Assembly (NCBI GenBank): GCA_001580565.1
Contig: LRBF01000271.1
Span: forward strand, 1 to 64,000
Direction: 5' to 3'
Length of the DNA: 64,000 nucleotides
From: Caballeronia megalochromosomata
GTDB lineage: Bacteria; Pseudomonadota; Gammaproteobacteria; Burkholderiales; Burkholderiaceae
Under the pieces are notes generated by a model. The model saw nothing but the letters and a program-made list of their open reading frames with translations, did not search any database and was not told where the DNA came from. Below, piece after piece: positions 59,929 through 64,000 of the stretch (its first letter is position 1; each line of letters starts with the position of its first letter). The position numbers and the translations under genes are program-made.

Positions 59929-59957
59929 ATATCTTTAGATATGTTTTACGACATATC
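59929..59957. promoter_or_regulatory. PadR operator candidate (nested inverted repeats)
   Basis: Two inverted repeats lie just upstream of the PadR gene: ATATCT-TT-AGATAT at 59929-59942, and GATATGT-N6-ACATATC at 59938-59957. They also form a near direct repeat (ACGATATATATCT and ACGACATATCT). PadR proteins bind such AT-rich sites near their own promoter, so autoregulation is likely. Confidence 0.55.
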
Positions 59958-59969
59958 TGGAGTGCTCAC

Positions 59970-60710
59970 ATGAAATCCCGTTGCTTTCAACGTGCGCGTG
60001 AGGCCGGTTTCCGCGCATTCGGCTTTGGTTTTCCCTTCGACGCCCCCGAGTGGGCTCACCGCTTCGCCTTCGAACGCTGGGGCATGATCGGCCGTCATCG
60101 CCACGGCGGCGGCGGGCGCTTCGGCGGCGGTCCCGGTGGCATGGGCGGTATGGGCGGCATGGGTGGATTCGGCGGCGAAGACGGCATGCCGCGCGGCCGC
60201 AAGTTTTCGTCCGACGACCTGCAACTGCTGCTGCTGGCGATGCTCGCCGAAGCGCCGCGTCATGGCTATGAACTCATCAAGGCACTGGAAGACCGCTCGA
60301 ACGGCTTCTACGCGCCGAGCCCCGGTATGGTCTATCCGGCTCTCACGTATCTGGAAGAGCTGGGTTATGCGACCGTTCAACTGGAAGGCAATCGCAAGCG
60401 CTATGCACTCTCGGACGCGGGCCGCGAATACCTCGCGTCGAACCGCGAGCGCGTGGACATCATGCTCGCGAAACTCACGCATTTCGCACGCAAGATGGAT
60501 CTCGTGCGCCGCGCCTACATGGGCGAGGAAGTCGATGACGCTGCCGCCGATAGCGGCTGGGCGCCCGAATTGATCGCCGCGCGTCGGGCGTTGAAGAAAG
60601 CGCTGCTCCTGCGCACGGACGCATCGCAGGACGAGCAACGCCGCATCGCCGCGATCCTTGCGCGCGCGACAGCGGAAATCGAACAGAACCCCGCGCCGAA
60701 GCAGGCGTAA
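59970..60710 (+). CDS. PadR-family transcriptional regulator with Gly/Met-rich N-terminus
   Basis: A 246-residue PadR-type regulator. About 75 N-terminal residues are an unusual Gly-, Met- and His-rich extension (GRHRHGGGGRFGG, then GGMGGMGGMGGFGG), a flexible segment that could bind metal. The winged helix follows (LQLLLLAMLAEAPRHGYELIKALEDRSNGFYAPSPGMVYPALTYLEELGYATVQLEG, about 90-150) and then the C-terminal dimerisation helices. ATG 59970 has GGAG eight bases before. The siderophore-interacting protein gene starts 16 bases after its stop, forming an operon behind operator-like repeats. Such PadR/SIP pairs are iron-dependent in related bacteria. Confidence 0.88.
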   Translation: MKSRCFQRAREAGFRAFGFGFPFDAPEWAHRFAFERWGMIGRHRHGGGGRFGGGPGGMGGMGGMGGFGGEDGMPRGRKFSSDDLQLLLLAMLAEAPRHGYELIKALEDRSNGFYAPSPGMVYPALTYLEELGYATVQLEGNRKRYALSDAGREYLASNRERVDIMLAKLTHFARKMDLVRRAYMGEEVDDAAADSGWAPELIAARRALKKALLLRTDASQDEQRRIAAILARATAEIEQNPAPKQA

Positions 60711-60726
60711 GAAGGAGCCATGCACG

Positions 60727-61557
60727 ATGACAGATTCCATTCTGCAAGACCGACCCGAGCTCGAAGTCACGCGCGTGCGCCACGCGCTCAGGTTTCGCCT
60801 GCTGCACGTCATGCGCGTCGAGGCGCTCAATCCGCATCTCGTGCGCGTGACATTCACGGGCGATGACCTCGCGGACTTCGTCAGCGCCTCATTCGACGAT
60901 CACGTGAAGCTGTTCTTCCCGCAGCCTGGCGAGGCGATGCCCGCGCTGCCGCAAGCGGGACCCAATGGCCCCGAGTTCGATCCTTCGAAGCCGCGTCCGA
61001 TCGCGCGCGATTTCACGCCGCGCCGCTTCGACCGTGAAGCGCGCGAACTCGATATCGAATTCGCGCTGCACGAAGCCGGCCCCGCGACGGCATGGGCCGC
61101 GCAAGCGGCGCCGGGTCAGTATCTCGGCATGGGTGGGCCGCGCGGATCGTTCGTGATTCCGACGCAGTTCGACTGGCATCTGATGATCGGCGACGAAACC
61201 GCGCTGCCCGCCATCGCGCGGCGTCTGGAAGAGCTGCCCGAAGGCACGCGCGTCGCGACACTGATCGAGGTCGCAGATCAATCGGCGCGCATCGAATTCA
61301 ATACCCGCGCCGACCTGTACGCGCAATGGCGTTATCGCAACGAGAGCGAGCATCCCGGCGGCGCGTTGTTGCTCGCCTTGCGCGAAACCTATGTGCCCGA
61401 TGGCGAGGGCTACGTGTGGGCCGCTGGCGAAGCCACGCTCATGCGCGCGGTGCGCAAGCTTCTATGCGATGAACGCGGCGTCGACAAGAAGCGCATTCGT
61501 GCTTCGGCGTACTGGAAGCGCGGCGAGCAAGGCGTGCACGAGACGATCGACGGCTGA
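60727..61557 (+). CDS. Siderophore-interacting protein (FAD-binding ferric reductase), copy 2
   Basis: A 276-residue paralogue of the protein at 8684-9424. FAD-site ARDFTPRRFD, ribityl/phosphate-loop-like GGPRGSF, the FDWHLMIGDETALPAIARRLEELP block (about 165-188) and the RASAYWKRG end all match ViuB/YqjH-type ferric-siderophore reductases. AAGGAG lies about eleven bases before the ATG at 60727. It follows padR by 16 bases and is probably co-transcribed with it. It converges on the UxaA/GarD gene with 11 bases between stops. Confidence 0.92.
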   Translation: MTDSILQDRPELEVTRVRHALRFRLLHVMRVEALNPHLVRVTFTGDDLADFVSASFDDHVKLFFPQPGEAMPALPQAGPNGPEFDPSKPRPIARDFTPRRFDREARELDIEFALHEAGPATAWAAQAAPGQYLGMGGPRGSFVIPTQFDWHLMIGDETALPAIARRLEELPEGTRVATLIEVADQSARIEFNTRADLYAQWRYRNESEHPGGALLLALRETYVPDGEGYVWAAGEATLMRAVRKLLCDERGVDKKRIRASAYWKRGEQGVHETIDG

Positions 61558-61568
61558 CGCATCGTCGA

Positions 61569-63116
61569 TCAGCTCATGATGCCGATCTGCCAGGGCACGA
61601 ACTCATGGTCGCCCAGACCGAGCACCTCGCTCTTCGTGCGCTGACCTGAAGCCGCTGCGAGCATCGCGTCGAAGATCGCGCGGCCGGTGCTCTCCACGGA
61701 CGCCACGCCGTCGAGAATGCCGCCGCAATTGAGATCCATGTCTTCAATGAGGCGCTCATACATGCTCGTGTTGGTCGCGAGCTTGAGCGACGGCACCGGC
61801 TTCGCGCCGAACATCGAGCCGCGTCCCGTCGTGAATGCGATGAGATTCGCGCCGCCCGCGATCTGTCCGGTCGCGGAAACGGGATCGAAGCCCGGTGTGT
61901 CCATGAAGACGAGCCCGCGTTGCTTCACCGGTTCGGCATAGCGATACACCTCCATCAAGGGCCCCGTGCCGCCTTTCATCGACGAGCCTATCGACTTCTC
62001 GAAGATGTTCGCAAGCCCGCCCACCTGGTTGCCCGGGCTGACCTTGCCATTGATCTGCACATCGCGTCCGACCGAATACTCGTCCTTCCACCAGCGAATA
62101 CGTTCGAGCAGTTTCTCGCCGACTTCGCGGGTCACCGCGCGACGCGTCAACGTATGCTCGACGCCGTAGATCTCCGGCGTTTCGGAGAGAATCGCGGTGC
62201 CGCCATGCCGCACGAGCAGATCGACGGCGGCGCCCAGTGCGGGATTGGCCGTGATCGACGAAAAGCCATCCGATCCGCCGCATTGCAAGCCGATCTTCAA
62301 ATGGCTCGCGCTCACGGTCGTGCGCTGCACGCGATTCGCATCGGGCAGCAACGCGCGCACCGCTTCGACACCCGCCTGGATCGTCCTGCGCGTGCCGCCG
62401 CTTTCCTGCATGATGAAGGTGTGCAGACGCGAACTTGCGCAGAGACCTTCCTGCTCCATCAAGCCGGCCAGTTGATTGCGCTCACAACCCAGTCCGATGA
62501 CGAGCGCCGCGGCGAGATTCGGATGCCGCGCGAAGCCCGCCATCGTGCGGCGTAGCAGCGCCATCGGTTCGCCGCTCATCTCCATGCCGCAGCCGATGCC
62601 ATGCGTGAACGCGACCACGCCATCCACATTCGGATAGTCTGCGAGACGCTCGGGCGTGAACCATTCAGCGATCTTGTGCGCGACCGTGGCGGAACAATTC
62701 ACCGTCGACAGGATGCCGATGTAATTGCGCGTCGCGACCTCGCCGTTCTCGCGCACGATGCCCAAGAACGTGGCGCGGTCTTCATCCGCGATCATGTCCA
62801 CCGCGCGATAGTCCGCGCAGAACGCATGATCGCGATCGAACTCGCGAAACTCGACGTTATGACTATGCACCATCGTGCCCGGCGCGATATCCGCATTCGC
62901 GAAGCCGATCGTCACGTTGTACTTGCGCACGGCATCGCCCTTTTTGATGGCGCGTGCCGCGATCTTGTAGCCGGCCGTGACCTGGCTTCTGCACACGAAG
63001 TCCTCGGAAGGCACGGGCGTGCCGATCGCGACATCGGTACGCGCGATCACGACGTTGTCTTCGGGATGCAGGCGAATCACCGGACCCGCGACGGATTTCT
63101 TGATTGTGTCCAGCAT
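61569..63116 (-). CDS. UxaA/GarD-family sugar-acid dehydratase
   Basis: A 515-residue metal-dependent dehydratase of the altronate (UxaA) / galactarate (GarD) family, which removes water from aldonic or aldaric acids to give 3-deoxy-2-keto products. The N-terminal SAF domain is at about 12-85 and the large catalytic part follows, with NCSATVAHKIAEWF, HGIGCGM, LGCERNQ and GGSDGFSSITANPALG. Iron or manganese would bind near these cysteines and acidic residues. It lies 9 bases after the enolase-family gene on the same strand. Whether it is altronate or galactarate dehydratase is not clear, as both match in length and motifs. Confidence 0.85.
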   Translation of the reverse strand: MLDTIKKSVAGPVIRLHPEDNVVIARTDVAIGTPVPSEDFVCRSQVTAGYKIAARAIKKGDAVRKYNVTIGFANADIAPGTMVHSHNVEFREFDRDHAFCADYRAVDMIADEDRATFLGIVRENGEVATRNYIGILSTVNCSATVAHKIAEWFTPERLADYPNVDGVVAFTHGIGCGMEMSGEPMALLRRTMAGFARHPNLAAALVIGLGCERNQLAGLMEQEGLCASSRLHTFIMQESGGTRRTIQAGVEAVRALLPDANRVQRTTVSASHLKIGLQCGGSDGFSSITANPALGAAVDLLVRHGGTAILSETPEIYGVEHTLTRRAVTREVGEKLLERIRWWKDEYSVGRDVQINGKVSPGNQVGGLANIFEKSIGSSMKGGTGPLMEVYRYAEPVKQRGLVFMDTPGFDPVSATGQIAGGANLIAFTTGRGSMFGAKPVPSLKLATNTSMYERLIEDMDLNCGGILDGVASVESTGRAIFDAMLAAASGQRTKSEVLGLGDHEFVPWQIGIMS

Positions 63117-63125
63117 GGTTCGACC

Positions 63126-64000
63126 TCAGACGACGCGCTTCCATTGACCGTACTTCGCGACTTCATTCTCGTCGAACGAGAAGCCGAGACCGGGCGCATC
63201 GTGCAACATCACGCGACCATCGCGATGCGATAACTGCCGGTCGATCAGCCTGCGGAAGTTCAGCACCTGATCGTCCCAGAAGAATTCGACATAGCGCGCA
63301 TTCGGCGTCGCGGCGACGAGCGGCGCATGCAGATCGTGGAACCAGTGCGGGCACATCACGACGCCATGGCTCGCCGCCGTCGCCGCGATCTTGCGCCATT
63401 CGGTGATGCCGCCGCACACGGCCGCATCCGTTTGCAGAATCGCGGCCGCGCCCTTGTCGAGCAGTTCCTTGTGATACCAGCGGCCATAACCGATCTCGCC
63501 TGTCGCGATCGGAATGCGCGTCGCCCTGGCAAGACGCGCGTGATTGTCGACATCGTCGGGAGAGAAAGGCTCTTCGATGAAGTACGGATCGTATTGTTCG
63601 AAACGCCTCACGTGCTGCAGTGCCTGCGTGACATCGGTCCAGCCGTTGTTCATGTCGATCATGAGTTCGACATCCGGTCCCACCGCTTCACGCGCCGCTT
63701 TCACGCGACGTTCTTCTTCCTGCGGCGAAAGTCTTCCGCCCTTCATCTTCACCGCGCGAAAGCCCTTCTCGACATAACTCGCCATTTCTTCGCCGAGCTT
63801 CTCCGGCGTCTTGCCTTCGAGGTAATAGCCGCCGCTCGCATAAGCAGGCACCGTTTCGAGCTCGTTCGCGCCGAGATACTTATGCAGCGGCAGCTTGTGC
63901 GTGCGCGCGTTCAGATCCCAGAGCGCGACATCGAGAATGCTCAGCGCGCGCATCACGGTGCCCGCGCGTCCTTGCAGAAGCGCTTCGTCATACATCGCCT
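63126..64000 (-). CDS. Mandelate racemase/enolase-superfamily dehydratase (5' part outside the window)
   Basis: The last 289 or more residues of an enolase-superfamily enzyme; the gene's start lies beyond the window edge. Seen are KAVKMKGG with the Lys-x-Lys base, metal ligands Asp in MIDMNNGW, Glu in FIEEPF and Glu in ATGEIGYGRW, and the second base His in CPHWFHDLH. This is the arrangement of mandelate-racemase-subgroup acid-sugar dehydratases such as galactarate/talarate dehydratase. It is the first gene of an operon with the UxaA/GarD-type gene 9 bases downstream, so sugar-acid breakdown is the likely role. Confidence 0.85.
   Translation of the reverse strand, partial: AMYDEALLQGRAGTVMRALSILDVALWDLNARTHKLPLHKYLGANELETVPAYASGGYYLEGKTPEKLGEEMASYVEKGFRAVKMKGGRLSPQEEERRVKAAREAVGPDVELMIDMNNGWTDVTQALQHVRRFEQYDPYFIEEPFSPDDVDNHARLARATRIPIATGEIGYGRWYHKELLDKGAAAILQTDAAVCGGITEWRKIAATAASHGVVMCPHWFHDLHAPLVAATPNARYVEFFWDDQVLNFRRLIDRQLSHRDGRVMLHDAPGLGFSFDENEVAKYGQWKRVV

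Overview
The window is a GC-rich stretch of proteobacterial chromosome or megaplasmid. Gene content (DUF4148 peptide, a Burkholderia-type porin remnant, many LysR/MFS pairs, siderophore-interacting proteins with local regulators, a UxaA/GarD plus enolase-family sugar-acid pair) points to Burkholderiaceae, most likely the Caballeronia/Paraburkholderia group. This placement is inference from gene families, not from a marker gene. I see no rRNA, tRNA, CRISPR array, transposase, integrase or replication origin.

Layout. 0.1-9 kb: PAP2 phosphatase, stand-alone CHASE3 membrane protein, YdcZ-type transporter, ArsB-like pump, metallophosphoesterase, proline-rich lipoprotein-like protein, alpha/beta hydrolase and a DHA2 efflux pump. 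8.7-15.7 kb: siderophore-interacting protein divergent from a MarR regulator, a porin gene remnant, a 1,104-residue SAM/cyclase/AAA/TPR signalling protein, and an NmrA-like reductase divergent from a LysR regulator. 16-23 kb: three MFS transporters, two LysR regulators and a PBP7-like endopeptidase. 23-27 kb: a two-component system (OmpR-type regulator and histidine kinase) beside Ohr, two small exported proteins and a TlpA-like thioredoxin. Two near-identical regulator-type boxes sit in front of both minus-strand units, which looks like a compact envelope redox-stress regulon. 27-36 kb: Tat-exported GH28 pectinase, an incomplete aryl-polyene-type gene set (glycosyltransferase, methyltransferase, ketosynthase, chain-length-factor-like protein, hotdog dehydratase), a UbiE-like methyltransferase, an unknown membrane protein and a flavin reductase.

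36-47 kb is an accessory block around DNA alkylation repair: alkB, ogt and an alkA fused to a degenerate Ada N-terminus on the minus strand, followed by RidA, carboxymuconolactone-decarboxylase-like, M15-like and PEP-mutase-like genes. A divergent AraC regulator follows, then FucU, a frameshifted second ogt and two hydrolases. Three copies of one sequence motif lie between alkB and araC. 47-55.4 kb is a mixed-acid fermentation module read in one direction: OFA-family transporter, acetate kinase, pyruvate formate-lyase, its activase and phosphate acetyltransferase. This is notable for a lineage usually regarded as aerobic.

55.8-59.8 kb holds a small surface-polysaccharide-like module: a PgaC-type synthase, a beta-barrel lacking the TPR part of PgaA, and an Omp85-family barrel lacking POTRA repeats, preceded by a frameshifted small membrane-protein gene with a strong ribosome binding site. 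59.9-61.6 kb is a PadR regulator with a second siderophore-interacting protein. The window ends with a UxaA/GarD-family dehydratase and a mandelate-racemase-family gene cut by the window edge, a sugar-acid catabolic operon.

The best candidates for something undescribed are the two-component redox regulon with its repeated boxes, the alkylation-repair block with its damaged Ada-like parts and triple operator motif, and the minimal synthase/barrel module.
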